NCBI RefSeq assembly: GCF_918797505.1
Contig: NC_092795.1
Span: 34,893,131-34,957,130, forward strand
From: Bemisia tabaci
Lineage: Eukaryota > Arthropoda > Insecta > Hemiptera > Aleyrodidae
DNA length: 64,000 bases
Reading direction: 5' to 3'
The notes beneath the pieces were generated by a model, which saw only the letters and a program-made list of their open reading frames with translations, had not been told where the DNA came from and did no database searches. Within the stretch, counting starts at the first letter, position 1. Each line of letters begins with the position of its first letter. Position numbers and translations under genes: made by a program. Of this stretch, positions 11,152 through 21,019 are shown piece by piece.

Positions 11152-12830
11152 TTGCATTCACCACTGCAAAAATGTCAAAGGAAATCGACACAACCAGCGT
11201 GCATGGAGGCCATTTCCATTTAAATCATCCGTCACATTCTTACGGCGCAATGATACAACTATTTGGACTCTCCGGAATGCGTGAGGTATCACGCCGCATT
11301 TGAAGGCGTTTTCAAAACAGCCAAGTTCCGTTATCGGAATAGTCGTTTTGCATAGTTCATATTATTTTATTTCCATTTCTAACCACTTGTTTATTTATAA
11401 TCCTCCTATAAAAATTACCCATTTGCTATGTACAATTCTAGCTGTAGCGCACTTCAGCCATGCATTCTCCAATGCAAAAATGTTAACGGAAATCGACAAG
11501 CCCAGCATGCATGGATGCTATCTCCATTTAAATCTTTCGTCACATTCTTACGGCGCAATGACACAACTATTTAAACTCTCCGGAATGCGTGAGGTATCAC
11601 GCCGCATTTGAAGGAGTTTCCAAAACAGCCAAGTTCCGTTATCGAATAATCGTTTTTCATAGTTCATATTCTTTTGTTTTCATTTCTAACCACTTGTTTA
11701 TTTTTAATCCTTGTAGAAAAACCACCAATTTGTAAATACAATTCTAGCTGTAGCCCACTTCAGCTATGCATTCACCACTGCAAAAATGTCAAAGGAAATC
11801 GACAAGCTGGATCCCTGGTACCGCGGCCCGGGCCCCGGAGGGGGCCCATGTTACCCGTGAAAAACCACTACGAATTCACATGCAACCCTTGTTTCGTAAA
11901 AAAAAGTGAACAATTTACCCTAAAAATTTCGCAAAAGGTGAATAGATTTTCAGAAACACGCTGGGGCACTGTAGAATTCTTCTTAAATTTTCAAAGTAGT
12001 ATACTTCTTGGAAAATGAAAAAATTAAACACTAAGAAGTGGCCCGAAACTGTATGTAACAAGGTGGAGAAATGGTGCTGGGTCCACACCATTTCGCGGGG
12101 AAACAAAGCCAAGAAATACCAAAAATTAAAATTAGAGTCAAAAATAAATTTTTAGAACTCTAATGCGCACCAGTACGAAACTGAGGGGGGAGAGTGTTCA
12201 GCTCAGGCAGTTTTCTGCTGTTGCAGATTCATTTTTGCAGTGGTGAATGCATAGCTTAAGTGCGCTACAGCCTACAGCTAGAATTGTAAATAGCAAATGT
12301 GTAATTTTTATAGGAGGATTATGAATAAACAAGTGGTTAGAAATGAAAACAAAATACTATGAACTATGCAAAACGATTATTCAGATATCGGAACTTGGCT
12401 GTTTTGAAAACGCCTTCAAATGCGGCGTAATACCTCACGCATTCCGGAGAGTTCAAATAGTTGTATCATTGCGCCTTAGAAATGCGACGGAATATTACAA
12501 CTGAAATAGCCTTCATGCACGCTAGCCTTTTCGATTTCCGTTAACATTTTTGCAGTCATGAATGCGCTTAAACGCGCTTCAGCTAGAATTTTATTTAGCA
12601 AATGGGTGGTTTTTATAGGAGGATTATAATTAAACAAGTGGTTAGAAATGGAAATAAAATAATATGAACTATGCAAAACGACTATTCCGATAACGGAACT
12701 TGGCTGTTTTGAAAACGCCTTCAAATGCGGCGTGATACCTCACGCATTCCGGAGAGTTCAAATAGTTGTATCATTGCGCCGTATGAATGTGACGGAAGAT
12801 TTAAATGGAAATAGCCTTCATGAAACGCAC
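11152..12830. repeat. Composite repeat block in inverted arrangement
   Basis: Two and a half units of a ~310-bp repeat run in one orientation (11152-11805) and two in the opposite one (12235-12822). The centre (11806-12230) holds a GC-rich module (GGTACCGCGGCCCGGGCC) and half of a MITE related to 33064. Each unit contains CAAATAGTTGTATCATTGCG (or its complement) and CAAGTGGTTAGAAATG. The same units form a direct array at 36985-38350. The block is inserted in what looks like an open frame. Confidence 0.8.
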
Positions 12831-13209
12831 TTCGAAAGAATTCAATGCTGAGCCTTACGAAAAAGGACACAAAGAAAACGGAGAGTTCGGAATCTCACCG
12901 CTTCATGCAAGGATCAGAAGCATGGAGTTCCTACTTCAACTCGCATTTGAAAAACCAATTGGTTTTAAAATCAAACGAAAAAAAGAGAGTTCAACCGAAT
13001 GGAGAGCTAGACCCAAGGCTGAAAGAGACAGAATAATTGCTGAGCATAAGACACGAGAAGCCGAGAGAGTGGCCAAAGTCAAGATTGAAAAGGAAAGAAG
13101 AATTTCAGAGTTTAAAAAGAAAGCAGGATTTCCCAGACAAGGGTTCGGAAATACAAATGATGGGAATAGTTCAAGAAGATTCTTTGAAAATGTTGATGTG
13201 ACATCGTAA
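12805..13209 (+). pseudogene. RAG1/Transib-like recombinase fragment, middle part
   Basis: A 134-codon ORF with SPLHARIRSMEFLLQLAFE near residue 30, a strongly basic and acidic helical stretch, then GNTNDGNSSRRFFEN before the stop. These motifs recur, in this order, in a transposon-like protein family common in arthropod and cnidarian genomes. GN..RRFFEN resembles the GNFARRLM segment of vertebrate RAG1, upstream of its ZnH2 region. The first codons come from the adjacent repeat block, so the ATG is not a genuine start. The reading continues, with stops, into the 13259 module. The family assignment rests on motif memory and spacing, not on a search. Confidence 0.5.
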
Positions 13210-13258
13210 ATCTTAGACATGAAACCTGAGATTATAAGAGGTTTGTAAACATCTTGAA

Positions 13259-14050
13259 TCTACTCAATAGCAACAATATTCTGAAGCCCGAAGAGTTTGG
13301 CGAGAATGCGTTGGGGACTCTGCGCTTACTAAAAAGATTATACCCCGAAAAATCAATCTCACCCACAGTTCACCAAGTTTTGTGTCATGGCGAATACCTT
13401 CTCATTGAGCCCACGTCTAAACGCCATTTTTTCTCCTTTCAAATGCCGTTATCACCCATGGATTTCTCGCTTAGCCCGATCCAGGTTTCCAGCGACGAAG
13501 ATGACCTGCTCGAACTCGTCCCAGACCCTAAGCTTCTTCTGCAGACCCCTCCCACGATCCGGGCCCTCATCGAGGAAGCAAAAACTCTGCCAAACACGTC
13601 ACGGAAGGTCAAGCTCATCTCTCCCAAGGCCGCCTCATCTGGCCCGACGAAGCGAAGGCAAACCAAGCCACAGCTGGTGACCGGCAAGGGCCCGTCCAAG
13701 CCTACCACCACGCTCTTGACGACCGGCAAGGGCTCCACCAAGTCCACCTCATCTCTGACAACTGGCACAGGCAAGCCCAAGAAATCTCTGCTGGCCCGCC
13801 CCATCCGCCGCCTGACGAGGCCTTCCCCATCACGCGCAAGTAAGTCACCAGCCCCAAGTAAGGAGGCCATCGCCCGCGCTCAGAAAAGGCTCAAGTCTGC
13901 TCCATCGTAATTCCATCGTTATTCTCAGGAGGCAGGTCACAAGCTGTACCGACTTTTTAGACTGACGAAAACCCTTAAGATATCCGCGGACAGAGTCAGT
14001 GCAGACGTTTGCCGAAGCTGAAGCCGCGACCTAACTTCTGATCGCGGGAA
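13259..14050 (+). pseudogene. RAG1/Transib-like C-terminal fragment, copy 2, interrupted
   Basis: Encodes LLNSNNILKPEEFGENA, then LYPEKSISPTVHQVLCHGEY. After about 515 bp of unrelated GC-rich sequence (about 13402-13930) the frame resumes as EAGHKLYRLFRL and ends at a TGA near 14030. H-x4-H followed by E-x-G-x-K matches the spacing of the RAG1 zinc-ligand His pair and its catalytic Glu (ExGxK). Copy 1 at 8313 lacks the 515-bp interruption and keeps the joining residues. The segment is non-functional as it stands. Copy 1 and copy 2 share nearly all flanking bases, so this is a segmental or element-level duplication. Confidence 0.5.
13442..13909 (+). CDS. GC-rich basic disordered ORF inserted in RAG1-like copy 2
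   Basis: About 155 codons from ATG to TAA. The composition is unlike its neighbours: GC-rich third positions, long Ser/Thr/Pro/Lys tracts and repeated TTGKG units. An acidic SSDEDDLLEL patch lies near the N-terminus and Arg/Lys/Pro-rich linker-histone-like sequence toward the C-terminus. No family recognised. It replaces about 53 bp present in copy 1, so it is either an insertion or a retained part of the original element. The sequence just before its 3' junction (TTATTCTCAG) looks like a splice acceptor. Confidence 0.35.
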
Positions 14051-14059
14051 ATTCGGAGC

Positions 14060-14891
14060 GAATGAACTGAGGAAAATTGGCGAGCTTTCCCCCGATTTTG
14101 CCCGCGGCCGGTTAATGTCTTCCTGACCGGTGTATGGCCCGTACCCCCGCGACATCTCGTATGAGCCCCTAGTTCGAGAGCCCTCCGCGCGCGAAGATTA
14201 TCCCGCCTCTTATTGTGATCCTTATTGTGACCCTATAGTGTTCTATCTCAATACTTCTCTAGTAATGTATCTCGTTATATTGTGTACGGTGTGTCTGGAT
14301 TATACATACATTGATTGTGCCACAAACTTCCTAGCGGGTTTCCTGCTTCCTGCTACCCTCTGCCAATACAGCTTCACTAGCCTCCGCATTGCGGGTAAGC
14401 AACTCACTCACACCTTGAGCCCTCCGCCCCCCCCCCCCCCCCCTGGTGGGCTCACATCGGCATTGGCGCCCCCCGCGTCGCATGTTGGAGGCGCCGGGAA
14501 AGCATGCAGAAGCATGGAAAAGGACCTGACATACTTCATTATGGAAAACCACCTTCTCGACGAGTTTGATGACTTAATTGCCTCACTAAGAACCTCACGC
14601 TCCTCAACGAAGAGCGGATGGAAACCGACAACGAGAAGATTGCAACGGAGCAAACCACCGATGCCTCCTTCCCGGGGGTTCCAGTTGTACGGGCTCGCAG
14701 AAAGAAGCGTATGTTTGTGCGAATTTTTATTTTCATGTTTTTCCTCTTTTCTTGTTTCAGTGAGTTTTGAAGAATCGGACACTTCAATTGAGGATAATTT
14801 CTCCCATGAGACTAAGGAGAAGACCCAGCATTTAAAAAATTATTCCGAGCCATTAGAAGATATCATAAAAGGCTGCGAAGAAACTCATTAG
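14060..14891 (+). repeat. Downstream half of the duplicated module, copy 2
   Basis: Matches 8640-9307 up to 14736, then continues through TTCTTGTTTCAG, a strong acceptor, into an acidic open stretch (SFEESDTSIEDN and on to EETH, stop at about 14891). A 15-base C run at 14427-14441 replaces a mixed tract in copy 1. The intron-like junction suggests this copy keeps a longer piece of the ancestral transcript. No protein family recognised. Confidence 0.45.
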
Positions 14892-15163
14892 TACCGAATG
14901 CATCTTTATTTCACTTCCAACCAGACTCCTCTCTTTTGGTCACTTTTCCAGCATTTGTAAAAGAAAATGGCTACCTTTTGGTGAGTGATCAGTTTTTGCA
15001 GTGGTTCCTACCTATATCACTCAATAATGTCAATTAAGTAAAACTACAGGAACTGGCATACGAATCTTAGTTCAACTTTAAATATTCACTAATGTGTCTT
15101 CTTAGTTCCTTCGTTTGATCCCCGACGTTTGATTTCCTTTCAAACTATGAAAATACTGCAAAA

Positions 15164-15433
15164 ATGGACTCCCAAACGTTGTTGAAGCATTGTAACGATC
15201 TGGAACAGAATTTATCCTTTCTGGGGGAGTCCGATATTTCGGGCCCCAATTTGGTTGCAGAAATAAAAATGTTGCCTCGTTTTCTTAGGCCAATTTCTGA
15301 TCCGATTCCGGCTGAAGAATCAATCTCTCACTCGAACATTGCTAGTTCTATTACCGAGAGGGAAAGCAGAAGAAATCGGGGAATCTCTTTTGCTCTTGTC
15401 GAAAATTCTGTAATCACAGAATGTCTCTCCTGA
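15164..15433 (+). pseudogene. hAT/ZMYM1-like transposase C-terminal fragment
   Basis: An 89-codon ORF: LLKHCNDLEQNLSFLGESDISGPNLVAEIKMLPRFL. This is the pattern (C..L...L......DI.G..L..E...L...L) seen before the dimerisation tail of hAT-type and ZMYM1-like transposases. It ends in a stop at 15433 without the LLLLLLALPVS-type tail. The upstream catalytic core is absent. Fragment only. Confidence 0.4.
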
Positions 15434-15512
15434 AAATTTCTGAATAAATTAATTTTTTGGGGGATTTTTGCCCTCCTGAAAATTACTTTTTTCATTAATT
15501 CACTGCTTTGTA

Positions 15513-15900
15513 GACAGACTGTCGGAAGGGCCCGGGGGTTGCCCCGATACAGCTCCTCTTCTGAGGAAACCTCCCCCGCTTCAAACCGCTTCCCAGATTT
15601 GAATGCAGCAGTAGCCTCTTCCTCAACAGCAGCATCTACCTCCATAGCCTTGCCATCGGCAACCAGCCTCAGCCGAATCAGGGTGAGGAACCGCCACGCC
15701 TTACCGAGGGGCGCTTGAGAGCTCGACAGACTGTCGGAAGGGCCAGGGGGTTGCCCCAATACAGCTCCTCTTCTGAAGAAACCTCCCCCGCTTCAAGCCG
15801 CTTCCCAGATTTGGATGACCCCCTTCACTGGGACGTCGATACGGAGCGGCTGTGGCTCGCTGACCCAGAGGAGGACCTGCAGTTTGACTCTTCGCTGTGA
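15513..15900 (+). repeat. Direct duplication, 91-bp unit at 212-bp spacing, in GC-rich ORF
   Basis: Bases 15513-15603 recur at 15725-15815 with a few substitutions. Each encodes RQTVGRARGLP then YSSSSEETSPAS. A TTTGTAG acceptor precedes the first copy. The second ORF (15715-15900) ends DPEEDLQFDSSL. The 212-bp period shifts the frame between copies, so one of them is not translated in series. Protein family unknown; base composition (GC-rich, Ser/Pro-rich) resembles the 13442 ORF. Confidence 0.5.
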
Positions 15901-15949
15901 GATGTCAGAACGCCTCCATTACGCCACGCCAATTTAATTTTGTTATCTC

Positions 15950-17110
15950 TGATGTGGATCTAGAGGAGCTCAACTCGTGAAACGGTCATTTTGCCTTTGG
16001 GCCCACTAATCCTTAGCCCTCATTTCGCGGCGCGGCCCGGGAGAAGCTTTGAATTTCTCCGGGATTCAAAGTTTACCTCGAGCAGCGCCGCGAACATTTT
16101 CTCACGCAAGCGAAGGAAACTGGGAGATGGGACGTCGACGGGACCTGTCTGGCGGATGCGTTCCAGCCGCTTGTCTTGCATTTTCTTGCGTTTTGAGAAA
16201 ACTGCCCAGCCACGATTCCATCGGTTTCCGGCAGACATGCGAAGCTGCCAAATCGGTCAGGGGCCCGCACTGTTCCGGAGAGAATCTCTGAGAATTTTGC
16301 GGGACTCTGATGAATTTGGCTGTGGCTCATGACGCTGTCCGTCCGGCAATTCTTGGAAAGCGTGGTTTGGAGTCTGAATTTTTGCTGCTTCAGAATTTCC
16401 CCCAGTACTTTCCCATGGGAACCGACGCTTCCCTGGCATCTCTGGCCCAGGGTAGCGTCTGAACATCACTTCTGAAGTTAGTCGTGCGGTCTTTCCCTAC
16501 GATCCAAGCTGGATGTCAAAGCCTTGGTTCAGAACTTCGTTGAACGATTGTCACCAATAGTTTTACAAAATTTCGTGGTTAATGGTAAAAGCATAGTAGA
16601 TTTGTCTGTTTATTGTAAGGGATCGCAACAGTTCCGCTTACCGTTTTCAACTAAGTGGGTTTCTCCACACGATTTACAAAGAGGCAGGACGCAGAGGCCC
16701 CTATTACCCCTCCAGGCCGTCGATTTTCTAAGCGCAAGAGGAAGGTGTTAGAGGCAATTGCCCAGTCCGGCCCGTGTTACGTGAAAATTCCGACTCGACC
16801 GTTGTGCGTGATCGCGTTTTAAATTGTCTTCGTTTGTCGTGTAGTCGTGTTTGGTGTGTCGTGGTTTTATATTTTTTCTTATGTTTAATATCCGTTCCTA
16901 ATTTTTTTTTGTCCTTTTTGTTTTTTTTATCGAATCTGAGTAATATCGGACGTTATTTCCACTTGTGAAGAGCCACCTTGGCCTTCATTTAACATTGTCT
17001 AAAACGTGTTAGCGTTGGGTTTAAATTTTCTGGTGTAGTGTGTACTGTGAATAAATCTTGAGTGGCCCGTAATTTAATTCTGTGTTGACATCCGTTTCTC
17101 CAATCCGGCT
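15950..17110 (+). other. GC-rich transposon-like tract without an intact ORF
   Basis: No intact ORF recognised; several short open frames occur on both strands. At 16690-16760 a frame reads PITPPGRRFSKRKRKVLEAI, basic and possibly a nucleoprotein tail. From 16800 the tract becomes T-rich and carries AATAAA at about 17050, so it looks like a 3' untranslated or LTR-like end. The sequence after it (TTTTGGCGGCAGGAGCC, about 17150) resembles, without proving, a retroelement primer-binding site. Confidence 0.25.
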
Positions 17111-17394
17111 TCTTCTACCATCCTCCTTCATTCATAGAGCGTCCAGCACCCTTTTGGCGGCAGGAGCCGAGCGAGTCAAAGAAATCCTCAGGCCAGGTTT
17201 GGCAGAATTAAAAATCAAATGCCCTTACTAGTCCTTTCTTGAGTCCATTCGTCGTGTTTTGGAGTTGTCAAGGGCTCCTATCCCCTAAAACCTTGACTGG
17301 TGGAAATTCGCCCCCGTTAACATCTGCTCGTCACTCCTGGGTCTGTTGGCCAGGAGAGTGACGTACGTTTCACTCGAAAAGACTCGACTTGGTC

Positions 17395-17520
17395 ATGGTA
17401 GATCAACGCTTTGCGACTATCAAATTTGAAGTCGTGGACAGCCTTGACGAACCGGAGTTGGGAGCCCAAGCTTCGTCTAAAGCCGAGCCGGAAGCACAAT
17501 CATCATCATCAAAAGCCTAA
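17395..17520 (+). CDS. Short acidic ORF upstream of the PHD protein
   Basis: ATG at 17395 to TAA at 17520: MVDQRFATIKFEVVDSLDEP, then a Ser/Ala/Glu tail. It lies 60 bp before the PHD ORF. It could be an upstream ORF, or a first exon spliced past the stop. No family recognised. Confidence 0.25.
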   Translation: MVDQRFATIKFEVVDSLDEPELGAQASSKAEPEAQSSSSKA

Positions 17521-17583
17521 GGAGAGCGCGGACCATTACCGTCAAGGTTTCTTTGTTGCAGAGTTTGACTGATCCGGCGGACA

Positions 17584-18006
17584 ATGACGTGTTTCATGGA
17601 CGTGAAAGGACGTGATCTGGATATGGAAATTGACATATTAGATAAGACACTGATTGAGTGTAAACTTGATGATGATGATATTGTTGATGAGGATATGTTG
17701 CTGATGGGGAGTACAGAAAGAATGGAGCTAATGAATACAGTGGTGGGTAAGTGTGTGACATGTGATGGTAATATAATGGAATGTGATAAGGTAATTAGGT
17801 GTGATGGGTTTGAATGTCAGGTGGGTTTTCAACATTTACAGTGTGCAGGTATGACTGAGCGAGAACAAAATATTTTAAATAAATTTGAATCAAATTTACT
17901 GTGGTTTTGCAACAAATGTGCCGGTGAGGTTAACACAATGATGCCTCCCTGCATCTTTGGACGGATCAGAGGTTCCTTGGTCTTTGACCGTGACGGTCGG
18001 CCGTAG
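17584..18006 (+). CDS. PHD-finger protein, transposon-type
   Basis: A 140-codon ORF. After an acidic N-terminus, residues 57-112 form a complete Cys4-His-Cys3 PHD finger: C57, C60, C73, C78, H84, C87, W107, C109, C112. PHD fingers bind histone tails, and stand-alone PHD ORFs are frequent in insect non-LTR and BEL-type elements. Codon use is AT-rich, unlike the GC-rich tract upstream. AATAAA follows at about 18012. No reverse transcriptase is visible nearby, so the parent element is unknown. Confidence 0.6.
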   Translation: MTCFMDVKGRDLDMEIDILDKTLIECKLDDDDIVDEDMLLMGSTERMELMNTVVGKCVTCDGNIMECDKVIRCDGFECQVGFQHLQCAGMTEREQNILNKFESNLLWFCNKCAGEVNTMMPPCIFGRIRGSLVFDRDGRP

Positions 18007-18249
18007 TCTCAAATAAAACAAAAGACGATAAAAGTTTAGACAAAAAGACATTTTTATTTTTGAAATAACTTTGTACTTTTCTTCCTCCTCAATATCTAGA
18101 GGTAGTATACTTATTTATTTAAAGTTAAAATTGTTTATTGTGTTAAAATTGTATATCATAGCTAAGTTTGACTTGCAGATAAGATAAGCTTTTAAAGACA
18201 TTTAATATGTCTAGGAGTGTTATAATTGTACATTGTTAATTTTTCTTGT

Positions 18250-18289
<40 letters not shown>

Positions 18290-18291
<2 letters not shown>

Positions 18292-18679
18292 ACCCTTCTC
18301 TTGGGACAACCTCAGTGCTGCTGATAGGTTTCGAGTCAAGCGTACCGTTGAAGATAGCCGCACTCTGCCTTGGAACGACGGTGTCATCCCCTACAGATGT
18401 CTGGAGTCTCTATTCGTCACGGTAGCACAAAAGTTCAAGAATTGGGTCGTGGAGGATACGCTGGTCAAGGAGAATATCTATATGTACTATAAATGTACTT
18501 CCGTTCGGATCGTAACCCTCGAGCAGCATTGCGAAGACGTATGCGGTCTTTACGATAGATATCTCGCCGATGACGTCACTCGACCTGTAATCACTTGCTT
18601 TTACGATCATCCGCAATGCGCAACGTATCTTATGAACATTTTTCAAAGGATGCAAAATCATGCTTCCTCTTGCGAATAA
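18290..18679 (+). CDS. Unknown protein, first ORF of a two-ORF unit
   Basis: Open from the end of a 40-base A run (18251-18290) to TAA at 18679, about 130 codons of well-composed protein with several Cys and aromatic residues (SWDNLSAADRFRVKRTVED, LEQHCEDVCGLYDRYLADDV). The true start may be lost in the A run. Codon use matches the next ORF, 55 bp downstream on the same strand, so the two probably belong together. No family recognised. Confidence 0.4.
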
Positions 18680-18734
18680 TTTCAATCAGTATTGATGTGC
18701 ATTCTAAGACTGTTTTCGCATCGATTCTGTTACA

Positions 18735-19421
18735 GTGTTGAAGCATTCGCTGTTGCTGCAGGCTGCCAGTAAAGTCGACCCCCTGGAGTTTGCACGTCTG
18801 AATAAGGAAATGCAATTCAGCATGGAGACGAAAGTGACTTTTTTCAAGGGACTAGCGAGCGACTGCTACTACGGACTTCCCCACTTCAAGTGCGTGTTGG
18901 AAACAGTCCAGGACGGTTGGGAAAAAATGCAAGTCTATCGCTTACCATCTGTCCTCGATGATCCTAATCACTCGTGCATCGGGAGATGTCGCTCTATGCT
19001 TCAGGATCATTTAATAATGGTACATGAGGTTTTAGAAGACATAGAAGACTATGCATTGTTCTTAATCGTCTTTGACAAATTCTTCGAACACAGCCTACAA
19101 GTTGGGGAAGAGCACCTCATGCGTGAGCAAATATTGCCCGAGTTTTATGCTGTCGAATATTTCAATCGTAAATTTGTAAAGGACCCCGATTGGTTCAACT
19201 TGGGACTCAGAATCGATGCGGACTCTGTCAAGGAAGGATCATGGTATAGGAGAGTAGAGTGCGTTTATCACAATGGAGTTGGGGCATACCCTTCGCAACT
19301 TCCTTGCCTTACAGTGTACGAAAAGATATGTTTCGTCCAAGAGGCTCGTTATAACATTATCCAATTCGCTAGAGCCCTTCCGAAGGACAAAGTCTTCCGC
19401 TTCCTTCGCGAGTTTATGTAA
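18735..19421 (+). CDS. Unknown protein, second ORF of a two-ORF unit
   Basis: A 228-codon intact ORF, mostly alpha-helical by composition (long runs of EEDL, FARL, LQDHLIMVHEVLEDIEDYAL), with about eight Cys and no membrane segment. TTCTGTTACAG just before the ATG looks like a splice acceptor, so it may be an exon. Length, balanced composition and lack of stops argue for a real or recently real gene. No family recognised. Directly 3' lie tandem copies of a 57-bp segment at 88-bp spacing. Confidence 0.5.
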   Translation: MLKHSLLLQAASKVDPLEFARLNKEMQFSMETKVTFFKGLASDCYYGLPHFKCVLETVQDGWEKMQVYRLPSVLDDPNHSCIGRCRSMLQDHLIMVHEVLEDIEDYALFLIVFDKFFEHSLQVGEEHLMREQILPEFYAVEYFNRKFVKDPDWFNLGLRIDADSVKEGSWYRRVECVYHNGVGAYPSQLPCLTVYEKICFVQEARYNIIQFARALPKDKVFRFLREFM

Positions 19422-19454
19422 TTCTCTCTCCTATGCTTTTCTTTAATCGAAATG

Positions 19455-19599
19455 AACTTGATTCAGTCAATCTCTCTCCTCTGATTTCTTTAAACGAAGA
19501 TTAACCTAATGTAATGATTTATTTGTAATGTATCCTTATCCTAACTTGGTTCAGTCAATCTCTCTCCTCTGATTTCTTTAATCGAAGATTAACCTAAGG
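19455..19599. repeat. Tandem duplication, 57-bp unit at 88-bp spacing
   Basis: Bases 19455-19511 (AACTTGATTCAGTCAATCTC...) recur at 19543-19599. A partial third copy (TCTCTCCTATGCTTTTCTTT) starts about 19424, straight after the ORF stop. Likely 3' untranslated or LTR-type repeats. Confidence 0.7.
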
Positions 19600-19825
19600 T
19601 GACATGATGCCTGAACACAAAACGGACTCTGACACCGGGGCTACGGAGTACTTGTCTCTGGACTGCAATGATTCATTCGAGCCATCTCCAATAAAGATGT
19701 ATTTCCCGAATAAATTACATAATCGTGATCCACTTTAACTCGGTGTTTATTAAACAAACCACGACAGGTAATGGAGCCCAGTATAGCCAGTGTCGCTTGG
19801 CTAATATCTAAACAATAATGACCGA

Positions 19826-19890
19826 CTTTTCGGTATACAAACAGCTGTGGTGCGCTTGCGAAATTCATTCGTGTTTTAGAAGTTCTTCTC
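19826..19890 (+). repeat. Leader repeat, copy 1 (second copy 22330-22390)
   Basis: TTTTCGGTATACAAACAGCTG... through GCGAAATTCATTCGTG and TTTTAGAAGTTC recurs at 22330-22390 with few changes. Each copy lies shortly upstream of an ORF (19975 and 22423), so it probably is a 5' leader or LTR-internal boundary of the same element. Confidence 0.65.
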
Positions 19891-19974
19891 TTGTTTTCGT
19901 TTGTCGTGTTTTTAATTAATTAATTAAGTTTATTTGGTTTGTACCCTCAATCCCTTCATTAATTCATGTGAATC

Positions 19975-20880
19975 ATGACCGCCATAAAAATCCTGACAGT
20001 TCTGCTATGCAAAATTTGGCTGGCCCAAACCTGCACAGAACTGAAAAACTCCAGCACATTTCCGAACAACAACGAGAGGTCGGTATTTTTCTTTGAAGGC
20101 ACCGCCATTCTCCCTGTTGTAATTGACCTGGAACAACCGTACACCGTGTGCAATGGAACCCACATAAACACAGTACTTGCGGGCATGATTAGATCATCCA
20201 CGCAACGAATCCAGGATGGCGCCACCTCACACGCACTAAGAAGTCGAAAAAAAACGAGAACTCTCGTTACTAGCGGGGGCAGCTATGGTAGCCACGGCGG
20301 CGTGGGCGGGCTACGAGTATGTTTCTACCAATGCAAAAATAGAACAGCTCCAAGCTGAACTATATAAGCAACAAAGTTACGTAAGGAAGGTAAGAAAGGA
20401 GGATAAACAGAGGTATCATGAAGTTTTCATCGCCACCACACGCGAAATGAGGCAACTTTCGGCCTTGGCCACCGAAAGCACCTGCCTAGTAAAAAACACG
20501 CGCGTATGCTCATCATGGAAAATGCAATGCTATAAGAGTACGATGACATTCTGATAGCCCTAAAAAACGAGCACTTAAGTGCTAAAATAATCGAGCCCGT
20601 ACAACTAAACCAATTAATTAAACAAAGTACCATTCTCTGTGAAACACTATACGTTCAATCCCCCTATTTAATGTATATTATGGCGAAAATGTCCTTTAAT
20701 CTACAAGAAGCAAGCGCTGACAATGCCTCCATACGGCGGGGAGCATTAATAATTCCACTAATTAAGAGACAGAAGAGAGTCATCGTAAGTATAACCGCCA
20801 AGGAGGAAAATGGGAGTTTAAAATTGTTTGAACCGGCGGTAATCGCAGCCGAAAGTGGCATATGCCACTTTCAGCAATCA
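19975..20880 (+). pseudogene. Errantivirus/baculovirus-F-like envelope gene, N-terminal copy
   Basis: Decayed endogenous envelope-type gene. The first ORF opens with a hydrophobic signal-like segment and contains NGT and NSS glycosylation sites. It ends near a basic cluster overlapping an eight-A run (20247-20254), where the frame changes. The next frame holds a small-residue-rich hydrophobic segment followed by a charged helix, as expected of a class I-type fusion subunit. A stop at about 20532 and loss of homology after about 20870 complete the breakdown. The membrane anchor is missing; it is present only in the copy at 22815. Family inferred from architecture and from EYDDIL...LI.PVQLNQLI-type segments typical of F-like proteins. 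Confidence 0.5.
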
Positions 20881-21019
20881 TGATTTTCCTTGATCCCACA
20901 AAAAAGTGTGGAGGCCTTCTGTAGTTTGTAATGTAAATAGCAAACACGATTTTTTCGGTCTCCCCAAAAAATTTACTTCCCAAGTTTGAAATCTTCTAAG
21001 GTGATTTTTGCTTCATTTT

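Noticed and set aside
15991..16469. Overlapping ORFs on both strands in the GC-rich tract
   Set aside because: High GC lowers stop-codon frequency; none shows a recognisable domain or start context.
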